From positions 31,491-95,490 of the IMG/VR virus record IMGVR_UViG_3300045118_000377: DNA of 64,000 nt; one strand, 5' to 3'. This document shows, piece by piece, positions 18,337 through 25,689 of the stretch. Below the pieces are notes generated by a model. It ran no database searches and was not told where the DNA came from. It was given only the letters and a program-made list of their open reading frames with translations. The DNA is from a virus. Position numbers and translations under genes: made by a program. Numbering within the stretch: position 1 is the first letter of the stretch; each line of letters begins with the position of its first letter.

Positions 18337-18365
18337 AGGATAGACCAACAGCGCCGTCTTTTCAA
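18337..18365 (-). promoter_or_regulatory. Sigma70-like promoter for zinc-ribbon gene
   Basis: On the minus strand TTGAAA (18365-18360), a 17-base spacer and TATCCT (18342-18337). Five of six and four of six positions match the bacterial consensus. The GTG start of the zinc-ribbon gene begins about where transcription should start. It is back to back with a plus-strand promoter four bases away. Confidence 0.5.
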
Positions 18366-18369
18366 TGCG

Positions 18370-18399
18370 TTGACGCCAGACAGATCACTGGAGTAGAAT
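18370..18399 (+). promoter_or_regulatory. Sigma70-like promoter for tail genes
   Basis: TTGACG (18370-18375), an 18-base spacer and TAGAAT (18394-18399), followed by a strong ribosome-binding site, AAGAGGTGATCC, and the ATG at 18434. It restarts transcription of the tail array after the inverted gene. A similar TAGAAT -10 box is found at 33664. Confidence 0.55.
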
Positions 18400-18433
18400 C
18401 CTTGGGAATCCAGACCTTGAAGAGGTGATCCAA

Positions 18434-20461
18434 ATGAATCTTCGAGCTCACGGAGTGCTGGGCATCGAGGGTCGCATTCGTATCGTGAAACACGACGTTC
18501 GAGGCCTTCAGGGCAGTGGGCCCGGCGGAGCCGTGGAGTACGAAGACCTCTGGGAGCATCTGCCTGACGGCACACGGAGGAGTCGCTACCCAGAGAGGGT
18601 CACAGAGGACCGAGAGATCCGCAACAAGTTCACTCGTCGTGGACTTGGGTATCTCATGTACTGCGCCTTCTGGTCCAATTCTGGATCTGCGCAGTCAAAG
18701 CAGCCGTCCGAGATCCTCGCCAACTGGAGCACGAACCCGTTCTTGGCGTTCATGCTGTTCGGCGATGATGGTGCGGTTCCCAGCCGACGCGGTGATGCGA
18801 AGGTCCTGTGGGCCGAGAGCGATGGGTCGTCGGACGACAAGATCCCAGGCAACCCACCAGGGTCCGGCACCGTAGCCTATGGGCGGCGTGGGATCTTGCT
18901 GTCGGCGACGACCGGCATCTTCAAGCGCGTCCAGCTCCGTTATCCGAACGCCTCTCCGGACTACGAATACAACGAGATGACGTTCTTCGCCCAGGCCAAC
19001 AGCCCCGCGGTCGAGACCACGGATGTCGGCCTGGACAACTTCGTGGCGAAGAGCATCGGCCTCTCCGCCGACGTCGCCTGCGGCTACAACGAAGCCAACC
19101 CCTTCATCGGCACGCGCGCCGTCATCGGGCAGCTGCCCTCGATCTTCGGGGCGCTGACCACAGGAGCCAAGGCCGGCAACCTCTCCGATCGCGTGTACAA
19201 GCACGAGAACTTCACCTACGGTGATGGGAGCGCGCTCGGTCTAGGATCGGCGACCGCGCTGCACAAGTTCGTGCTAGGCGAGACCATCGCGAATGGGCTT
19301 CCGGGCTACATCGCCTCGTCCGAGATCGCCGATGTCAACCTCTGGAGTTCTCCGGCTCCGGAGAACATCACGTTCAACAACACAGACAAGACGATCTTGC
19401 TCGGCACTGGAACCCCGTTCGTGGCCGCTACGCACACGCGCAAGACCATCACGACCGACGCGGCTCTGAACCCAGGCCCCTTCACGATCAAGAGGGTCAT
19501 CAACAACAACAAGGTGGAGGTGTTCGAAGCCGTCGTGGCCGAGGGTCCGGTGAGCAAGACACTCAACATCCTCACGCGCACTACGGGAGACAAGGCGTTC
19601 GACGGGCGGGTCGACAACGAGATGTGGGTGAGCAAGAACGCGGAGGACGGCGATACACCAGGGGCAATCATTCAGGGCGAGAAGTACGTCTCCAACGATG
19701 TGGCAGGTCCGCACTACATCGGCAGGATCTGGGCGAAGGACGACGCGAGGACCATCAGGGGGGTCAGGATCGTCTTCCCGAAGGGCAGCATTCGGGACTT
19801 CTGCCCGAAGTTCTTCACGATCCAGACTCTGAATGCGCTACATGAGTTCGGCGGAGATCCTCAGCCCTTCCACGCCAACGACTGGACGACGAAGTTGGAC
19901 TATTCTGCGTCCGATCAGTCGAACAACATCTTCAACAACGGCGAGTACGGCTACGAGTACACGTTCACGACAGCAGTCCCCACGTGTGGGATCAAGATCT
20001 CTGGCATCGTGCCAGTAGACACCGCCCGAAAAGTGGAGATCGCCGAACTCTACGTCTTCGAGGACATGCCGTCGAAGACGATCGATTCCACCAACAACAA
20101 GCTCCGGCTGTCGGTGGATGGAGGGTCCAGCTACAAGACGTTCACGATCCCCAACGTCGCCGCGACAACCAGCACGCAGACCCTGGCCGACGCCATCAAT
20201 CAGGCTCTCTACGGTTGGGGGTTGGAGGCCTACCGATCGGCATTCGGCTTCGTCGTCGTACGTGGAACGGTCGCCGGCAACTACAGCCAAGTCCACTTGG
20301 ACACGGTCGCCAACGCGATCAACTCGCTGCTGGGGATACCAACGGCGGGTCTGCCGAAGGGGTACACGGGTGTCACCCAGCCGTTCACAAAGGCGGCGGC
20401 CGACGCCGTGACCTTCATCTACACCCAGCGCATGGGTGGCAACTTCCCGAAGCCGGCGTAA
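18434..20461 (+). CDS. Tail/fibre protein with discoidin-like and hook-IN-like parts, 675 aa
   Basis: ATG 18434 is preferred over GTG 18425 because the latter lies inside a nearly ideal ribosome-binding site (AAGAGGTGATCC). The N-terminal 250 residues are unfamiliar, with a GLGYLMYCAFW segment. Residues of about 380-545 look like a galactose-binding (F5/8 type C) beta sandwich, and the last 120 contain one hook-IN-like module (RLSVDGGSSYKTF, then LADAINQAL). It has its own promoter. A peripheral, host-surface or baseplate-decorating role is inferred. Confidence 0.6.
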   Translation: MNLRAHGVLGIEGRIRIVKHDVRGLQGSGPGGAVEYEDLWEHLPDGTRRSRYPERVTEDREIRNKFTRRGLGYLMYCAFWSNSGSAQSKQPSEILANWSTNPFLAFMLFGDDGAVPSRRGDAKVLWAESDGSSDDKIPGNPPGSGTVAYGRRGILLSATTGIFKRVQLRYPNASPDYEYNEMTFFAQANSPAVETTDVGLDNFVAKSIGLSADVACGYNEANPFIGTRAVIGQLPSIFGALTTGAKAGNLSDRVYKHENFTYGDGSALGLGSATALHKFVLGETIANGLPGYIASSEIADVNLWSSPAPENITFNNTDKTILLGTGTPFVAATHTRKTITTDAALNPGPFTIKRVINNNKVEVFEAVVAEGPVSKTLNILTRTTGDKAFDGRVDNEMWVSKNAEDGDTPGAIIQGEKYVSNDVAGPHYIGRIWAKDDARTIRGVRIVFPKGSIRDFCPKFFTIQTLNALHEFGGDPQPFHANDWTTKLDYSASDQSNNIFNNGEYGYEYTFTTAVPTCGIKISGIVPVDTARKVEIAELYVFEDMPSKTIDSTNNKLRLSVDGGSSYKTFTIPNVAATTSTQTLADAINQALYGWGLEAYRSAFGFVVVRGTVAGNYSQVHLDTVANAINSLLGIPTAGLPKGYTGVTQPFTKAAADAVTFIYTQRMGGNFPKPA

Positions 20462-20471
20462 GGAGCTGATC

Positions 20472-21137
20472 ATGCAAGGACGTTTCGATCTTCAGATGCT
20501 CCACACCCCAGGCCTGACACAGGATCTTCTGGATGCCGTGCGCAGGGAGGGGGGAGACGCGGCTGTCATGGAGTACCTCCAGCGGTTCCCTGTGGATGGC
20601 CAATGGGCCATGGACAACCTCATCTTCAAGACCGCGCCCAGCTATTTCTACTACCAGGCGCTCAGCAACCCCGGCCATTACTTCACTACTGGCTACGGCT
20701 GGAACGCGCCGACGCTCTTCGCATGGATCGCGCTGACGCAGACCTCGACCGAGCCCTCCTATACGGGAGAGGTCTACACTCTCGACTTTGGGTGGGACAG
20801 CACGCCCGATATGGTTGGTGGGACCAGTTCGCACAAGGTCTTCATCAACAACTGCATCATCAGTCCGGACTTCAAAAGCGATCCGAATGGCCGCGAGGCC
20901 ATCTACGCCAAGCTCAAGTGGCTGTACCTGCCGGGCGAAGCCACACACTCAAGTATCAGGAGCGTGACCTACTACTCCTCCTGCCGTCTGGATTACACGA
21001 CCAGCAACTTCTCGGTTGGTCATGGTCGTACGGGGAGAGTCAGGATCAAGGACAGTGGCGGCAACCCGGTCACGATCAACAAGGCCAGCAACAAGAGCCT
21101 TTTGGTCGAGTACACGTTCACGATGCCGTCGCTCTAG
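20472..21137 (+). CDS. Putative tail structural protein, 221 aa
   Basis: ATG 20472 follows TAAGGAGCTGATC. The protein starts with a short helical part and continues as a beta-rich domain with many aromatic residues (APSYFYYQAL, GHYFTTGYGWN), ending in a strand-rich EYTFTMPSL tail. This looks like a receptor-binding or collar-type beta domain but matches no named family. It sits in a run of tail genes with well-formed ribosome-binding sites. Confidence 0.6.
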   Translation: MQGRFDLQMLHTPGLTQDLLDAVRREGGDAAVMEYLQRFPVDGQWAMDNLIFKTAPSYFYYQALSNPGHYFTTGYGWNAPTLFAWIALTQTSTEPSYTGEVYTLDFGWDSTPDMVGGTSSHKVFINNCIISPDFKSDPNGREAIYAKLKWLYLPGEATHSSIRSVTYYSSCRLDYTTSNFSVGHGRTGRVRIKDSGGNPVTINKASNKSLLVEYTFTMPSL

Positions 21138-21145
21138 GAGGCAGC

Positions 21146-21394
21146 ATGTGGTACTTCACGAAGAAGGCCGACAGCGACCAGCGCCCTGTCCTCGAGATGG
21201 CAGAGTCCGAATCCGAGGCCAATGCCGCGCGGCAAGCACTGTCTGAGGCGGACCCACTGGCTGTCTTGGGTAGCGTGTTCGAGGAGACGCACGACTACCA
21301 GTTCAGCTTTCCACGGATCTGCGGCGTGGTGTCACTCAGCGATGGGTCGGAAGAGCTGGTCTGGACCGATGGAGTCCGTACCCCCAAGACGTAG
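21146..21394 (+). CDS. Small hypothetical protein, 82 aa
   Basis: ATG 21146 follows a strong TAGGAGGCAGC site. A short acidic protein with a helical first half and a beta hairpin at the end (VVSLSDGSEELVWTDG). It could be a fibre-assembly or connector peptide. No family recognised. Confidence 0.55.
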   Translation: MWYFTKKADSDQRPVLEMAESESEANAARQALSEADPLAVLGSVFEETHDYQFSFPRICGVVSLSDGSEELVWTDGVRTPKT

Positions 21395-21403
21395 GAGCTC
21401 AAC

Positions 21404-22516
21404 GTGTCGATTCCCAGTGCCAGGGCTGGAGCCGAGCAGGCGTGGGCACACACGTCCTTGCCGAAGACCGTGACGCTCGAGGGCGATGCTGTCAGCGACC
21501 TTCCGATCCGTCAGTGGAAGTGGACCATGCTGTACGTCCCGCCAGGAAGCGTGGCGGCGACGGGTGTGAACGGCAACTTCTCCAACGGCGTGTCGACCTC
21601 CCAGAACCCGTCCTTCGTCTGTGACGTCGACGGCTGCTACGTCCTGCAGCTCGAGGCCCGCAACGAGGAAGGTTGGAGCATCCCTCTTTCTGACAAGGAG
21701 CTGTGCCAGACTGCGATCTACATCCTGACGGATAAGCTGGGCATCCGACTGCCGGGGGCGTTCCTCTGGCGATACGACGGCGACCTCAATCAGTCCCTGT
21801 TGGACCTGGAGGCCGCCATCGGGACCAGCAGTGTGGACTCTACGGCTCTGCACAAGGCCGTGGCAGGTGAGCTCGCCGCCATGACGGAGAAGAACCCGTC
21901 TATCGGGAACGACCTGCTGCTCCTCGAAGATAGCGCCGCGGGGTACGCCAAGAAGAAGATCAAGGTCAGCAGCCTGACCGGCATCGTGGACACCACGGCG
22001 CTGCACAAGGTGACCGAGGGCGAGATCAACGCCATGACTGCGAAGGCCTCTCCGGTCGCCGCAGATCTTGTGGTCATCGAGGACTCGGCTGCGTCCTGGG
22101 CGAAGAAGAAGGTCACAGTCGGCAACCTGCCGCAGAGGTGGTCTACCTACAAGCAAGACACTGAGTACTCGCACGCCGGAATCACATTCGACCCCAAGTT
22201 CACCTTCAGGGTCGTTCGTGACTCTAACAAGGCACCAACATCCTGGAGGATCGTTGTTAGCATGCGCGCCACCAACTCGTATGGTGGTCGCGCGGAAGTC
22301 CGGGTGCGTGCAACCGGTTCTGGTGGGACCGATTTGGTGACGATCACTTCCCTCACGGGAAACACCGAACGGGTCTACTCCGGTGTCATCACGATCAACC
22401 CAACCAATGAGCCACAGGACGAAGTCATCACCGTAGAAGTGGCTCTGAGGATCGACACCAGCGGGGACACCGCCTACATGAAGTTCTTCGAATTCTTCTC
22501 CATTGCCGGGGGCTAG
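21404..22516 (+). CDS. Tail fibre protein with EDSA-KKK repeats, 370 aa
   Basis: A GTG start follows TAGGAGCTCAAC. After an N-terminal beta sandwich (residues 15-95), two copies of a fibre repeat are visible near residues 145-195 and 197-245. Each contains a TALHK unit, a MT-x-K segment and an EDSAA-x-x-x-KKK-[IV] unit. The C-terminal 120 residues form a separate beta sandwich with a TGNTERVYSG turn. This architecture is typical of a side tail fibre tip. It precedes a glycosyltransferase gene. Confidence 0.7.
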   Translation: MSIPSARAGAEQAWAHTSLPKTVTLEGDAVSDLPIRQWKWTMLYVPPGSVAATGVNGNFSNGVSTSQNPSFVCDVDGCYVLQLEARNEEGWSIPLSDKELCQTAIYILTDKLGIRLPGAFLWRYDGDLNQSLLDLEAAIGTSSVDSTALHKAVAGELAAMTEKNPSIGNDLLLLEDSAAGYAKKKIKVSSLTGIVDTTALHKVTEGEINAMTAKASPVAADLVVIEDSAASWAKKKVTVGNLPQRWSTYKQDTEYSHAGITFDPKFTFRVVRDSNKAPTSWRIVVSMRATNSYGGRAEVRVRATGSGGTDLVTITSLTGNTERVYSGVITINPTNEPQDEVITVEVALRIDTSGDTAYMKFFEFFSIAGG

Positions 22517-22518
22517 CT

Positions 22519-23376
22519 GTGAATGTGGCGACCCTCTGCGATAGGAGATACTGCGTAGAGGGAGTCGTCTGCGCGCAATCGGCCTCCACTCAGGGAGCAG
22601 ACCTCGTCTTCATCCTTTGTTTGGATCGCGAGACCCGGGACGTCGCGGGACGCCTACTGGATTCCAAGGGGCCGGTGATCATTCCAGTTCGGGACTTGGA
22701 GGACTACTACCCGGTCCTACGTGAGCTGCGCTCCCAGCGGGATTGGAAGAGCTACGTCGCCGCGCTGAAGCCGTTCTACCTTGGCTACCTCCTGGAGTTC
22801 TTCGGGATCGAGGTCGTGGCCATGGTCGACTCCGACATGTTCTTCTGGGGACCAGTGGCAGAGATCGACCGGGTCATGGGAGACGCTGGCATCCTGGTGA
22901 TCGACAGAGAGCTCGACCCGCCGCCGAGGTGCGGCTGGTTCAACGACGGCTTTGTGGTCGCCCGTCCTTCCGGTCTGCCATTCGTGCGCTGGTGGCAAGA
23001 GCGCTGCACGGAGTGGTGCCAGTGGATGACCGATGGGGGAGGAGATCGATTCGGGGCCGAGGGGTACTTGAACGTCCTCCATGACCAACCAGGTATCTTC
23101 CCGTTCGCAAAGTGGGTTCAGCATTCGGGGATCAACCTAGCTCCGTGGAACGCCAGGTGGCACCGTCTGAACGATGGCGACCAGGGCTTCACCGTTGACG
23201 ACGAGTTCCCCCTGATCTGCTACCACTACCGGGACTTCCAGGACTTCAGACAGACGTTCTGGGAGGAGGCACCGATCGCAAAAGAGTACTTGGACGCCCT
23301 GTACCGGCCCTACTACGATCGACTGAGAGAAGTCGCTGCACTGATCGAGGAAGCCGGGCTCAAGCCGGTCGACTAG
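22519..23376 (+). CDS. GT-A-fold glycosyltransferase, 285 aa
   Basis: The GTG start lies two bases after the upstream stop. The enzyme has a nucleotide-sugar binding fold: a D-S-D (DxD) motif at 104-106 for metal and UDP-sugar, a GWFNDGFVVARP acceptor-site segment, a GAEGYLNVL helix and a conserved INLAPWN loop. It resembles GT8-like or LPS-type transferases. In a late tail operon between fibre and tail genes, it could decorate tail proteins or alter the host surface. Substrate and acceptor are not visible from sequence. Confidence 0.7.
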   Translation: MNVATLCDRRYCVEGVVCAQSASTQGADLVFILCLDRETRDVAGRLLDSKGPVIIPVRDLEDYYPVLRELRSQRDWKSYVAALKPFYLGYLLEFFGIEVVAMVDSDMFFWGPVAEIDRVMGDAGILVIDRELDPPPRCGWFNDGFVVARPSGLPFVRWWQERCTEWCQWMTDGGGDRFGAEGYLNVLHDQPGIFPFAKWVQHSGINLAPWNARWHRLNDGDQGFTVDDEFPLICYHYRDFQDFRQTFWEEAPIAKEYLDALYRPYYDRLREVAALIEEAGLKPVD

Positions 23377-23386
23377 GAGGTCGTTG

Positions 23387-25687
23387 ATGTCCGCCGGGTT
23401 CCTTCAGCGCTTCTACTCCGCCTTCCCCGGCGGAACCATGCAACAGCTTCTCGGGAACGGGACCATCACCGAGGCTGGAGGAGTTCTAACAGTCACCACG
23501 CCCGCGAGCGTGGATTGCGATTGGTGGGGATCGTCTCCGGCCAATGCGCCTATCGCCTATCAGTCAGTTCATGACCGCATAACTGCCTTCGATGGCGTGT
23601 TGAAATTCGAGGCGCGGTGCTATCAGTTCTCAGCGCTGGCCAATACCGAGATGTGGGCTGTGGTCTGGGTGGATCGGTCGACGGCCTACCTGCTTTGTTA
23701 TGGTAACGGCAGCCTGTACGTCAATAGATTCTACGGCGGGTCTAACTCGACGGTGACTTCTAGCACGGCCGTTGCCAGCCCTACCACCAGTCCTCACACA
23801 TACAGGATCTACTGGAACCCCACGTCTCGGCCTCTCTTCATTCAAGAGTCCGATGGTACCAATTTTGTGATCAATGCCAACGAGATCCAATTCTGGTATC
23901 GCATCGGTGATGGCGGCACCTGGACTCAGAAGTACGCACGCTCTATGGAGTTCACGAACGCACTCCGGTTCGGAGTGGGCTGCAAGAACTGGAGCACGTT
24001 CCCCGCGAATTCTAGCCTGTGGAGCTATGCAGGCATCTATCAGTGGGATGCCACAGCCCAGAAGTTCGTCCCGTCCAAGAAGGACGTGCAGCTGACGAAC
24101 ACGCAAGCTGATCCTCTGGAGGTCCTGGCGCTAGAGGATCGAGCCGTCCGGCTCACTGAGAGTGGCTACCCTGCCTTCGACTCGCCGGACGGGCTTGGCG
24201 GCCCGGTCGTTTTGGAAGGAGAGCAGTCGCAGTCGCGCGTCGCGTTCGAGGACAGCGCGCAGATCTTGGACGCCGGAGGCCAGCGCCTAGGATTCATGCC
24301 GGACGTTATGGGTGGCGGGCTTTCCCTCGACGACGTGCTGGCTCTCGAGGACGCGGTCACCTACTACCTGTCGCCCGACGCCGAGTTCAGCACCATCACG
24401 CAAGACACCGACCTCCACTACCACTTCACCCAGCCCAAGCCCTACATCGCTGTCCCCTACGACACCACGGGAGAGGCGTGGGCGAATCCGACCACGACCG
24501 GATTCACGGGCTACGCGCGCAACGGCTACCGATACACCAACGGTGTACAAGACGCAGGCCCGGTTTCAGCTCCTTGGAGGACCGAAGCATCCGGATCCAA
24601 CCGCAGTTCAAGAGGGGATTTCCCGGTCAGAGCGCTGATCGTAGCCACGCGATTGGAGCTTGTGATCTTCGACATGGACTCGTTCAACGGCACGCCGTCC
24701 ACCCTCCGCATGTGGATGCGTTTCTTGTTGGGCAACAGCAGCTCCGACTTCTACGCGCTAGGTCGTGGGCTTGACACCATTCGATCGGTGAGCATGGCCA
24801 ACGGCTTGCTGGCAGTCGGTACGCAGGACACTGGATGGGAACCGGGTCGTCTGCACACGATCGACTTCCGCGCGAACACGCCGGCCACGACATTCAGCCT
24901 CGTGGGGAACGACGGCCAGTGGATAGGACAGGGTACCAAGACCATCGTCGATCGGAACACGAACACCATCTGGTTGTCATCGGGCAGCTACCGGATCACT
25001 CTGTCTCAGCTCCACAGCCTCTCGATGCTGGTTGAAGGCACCTCGACGCACATCGCGATCTCCGGCGAAGACCCGACTCCCAACGTCGTCTCGTTCTCTG
25101 GCAACACCGTGAGCGCCGTGGCTGTGGCAGCGGGCGCGGACATCGGCTCTTCCAACGCCGGGGACACGAGGCAGGTGTACTTTGACGACGTCGGATGGCT
25201 GTGGTTCTCGATCGGCAGCCGACTCTACCGCAACTGCCACGACTGGAGGCACGGGTACATCTGGCCTGATAAGAGCGATCTCCGTCAAGGGACGGTCGAT
25301 ATCGGGTACACGATCACGAAGATCGTGGCGGCCAAGAACAACGTCTACTGTGCGACGGAGAAGGGCGTCTTCAGCGTGTCCAAGGGATCGCTGTCCAACT
25401 ACCTCGCCTACACCATTGTCGGCGGTGGGGGTGGTGGACGTTTGAACGCGCCGCCTGCCGGGGAGATCTTGGTGGGCACAGCGCCTGTCATCAGCGCGCT
25501 CAGGTCTTACACCTTGCTCCAGGGCATCACCGTCGTTCCGTACCTGGTGGTTGGGACCTTGTACTCTGGGGGCGGTGACGGGGGGTTCACCCTCATCCGA
25601 ATGTTCGATGACGTCGTGATCAAATCGCTGATCGTACCCAACCTCATTGAGCCCGGCACGTACATCGCGACCGTGATGATGGCCTGA
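23387..25687 (+). CDS. Tail protein with LamG-like and propeller-like parts, first of two paralogues, 766 aa
   Basis: ATG 23387 is six bases after AGGAGG; TTG 23384 is an alternative. The N-terminal 220 residues look like a concanavalin/LamG-type beta sandwich. A linker then carries degenerate L-A-[LF]-E-D units (VLALED, VAFED, VLALED). The C-terminal 400 residues are a repetitive beta region resembling a propeller (strands alternating with SVSMANGLLAVGTQ-like turns). It shares this plan with the next gene, so the two arose by tandem duplication. A role as a host-recognition tail protein is likely. Confidence 0.6.
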   Translation: MSAGFLQRFYSAFPGGTMQQLLGNGTITEAGGVLTVTTPASVDCDWWGSSPANAPIAYQSVHDRITAFDGVLKFEARCYQFSALANTEMWAVVWVDRSTAYLLCYGNGSLYVNRFYGGSNSTVTSSTAVASPTTSPHTYRIYWNPTSRPLFIQESDGTNFVINANEIQFWYRIGDGGTWTQKYARSMEFTNALRFGVGCKNWSTFPANSSLWSYAGIYQWDATAQKFVPSKKDVQLTNTQADPLEVLALEDRAVRLTESGYPAFDSPDGLGGPVVLEGEQSQSRVAFEDSAQILDAGGQRLGFMPDVMGGGLSLDDVLALEDAVTYYLSPDAEFSTITQDTDLHYHFTQPKPYIAVPYDTTGEAWANPTTTGFTGYARNGYRYTNGVQDAGPVSAPWRTEASGSNRSSRGDFPVRALIVATRLELVIFDMDSFNGTPSTLRMWMRFLLGNSSSDFYALGRGLDTIRSVSMANGLLAVGTQDTGWEPGRLHTIDFRANTPATTFSLVGNDGQWIGQGTKTIVDRNTNTIWLSSGSYRITLSQLHSLSMLVEGTSTHIAISGEDPTPNVVSFSGNTVSAVAVAAGADIGSSNAGDTRQVYFDDVGWLWFSIGSRLYRNCHDWRHGYIWPDKSDLRQGTVDIGYTITKIVAAKNNVYCATEKGVFSVSKGSLSNYLAYTIVGGGGGGRLNAPPAGEILVGTAPVISALRSYTLLQGITVVPYLVVGTLYSGGGDGGFTLIRMFDDVVIKSLIVPNLIEPGTYIATVMMA

Positions 25688-25689
25688 CC

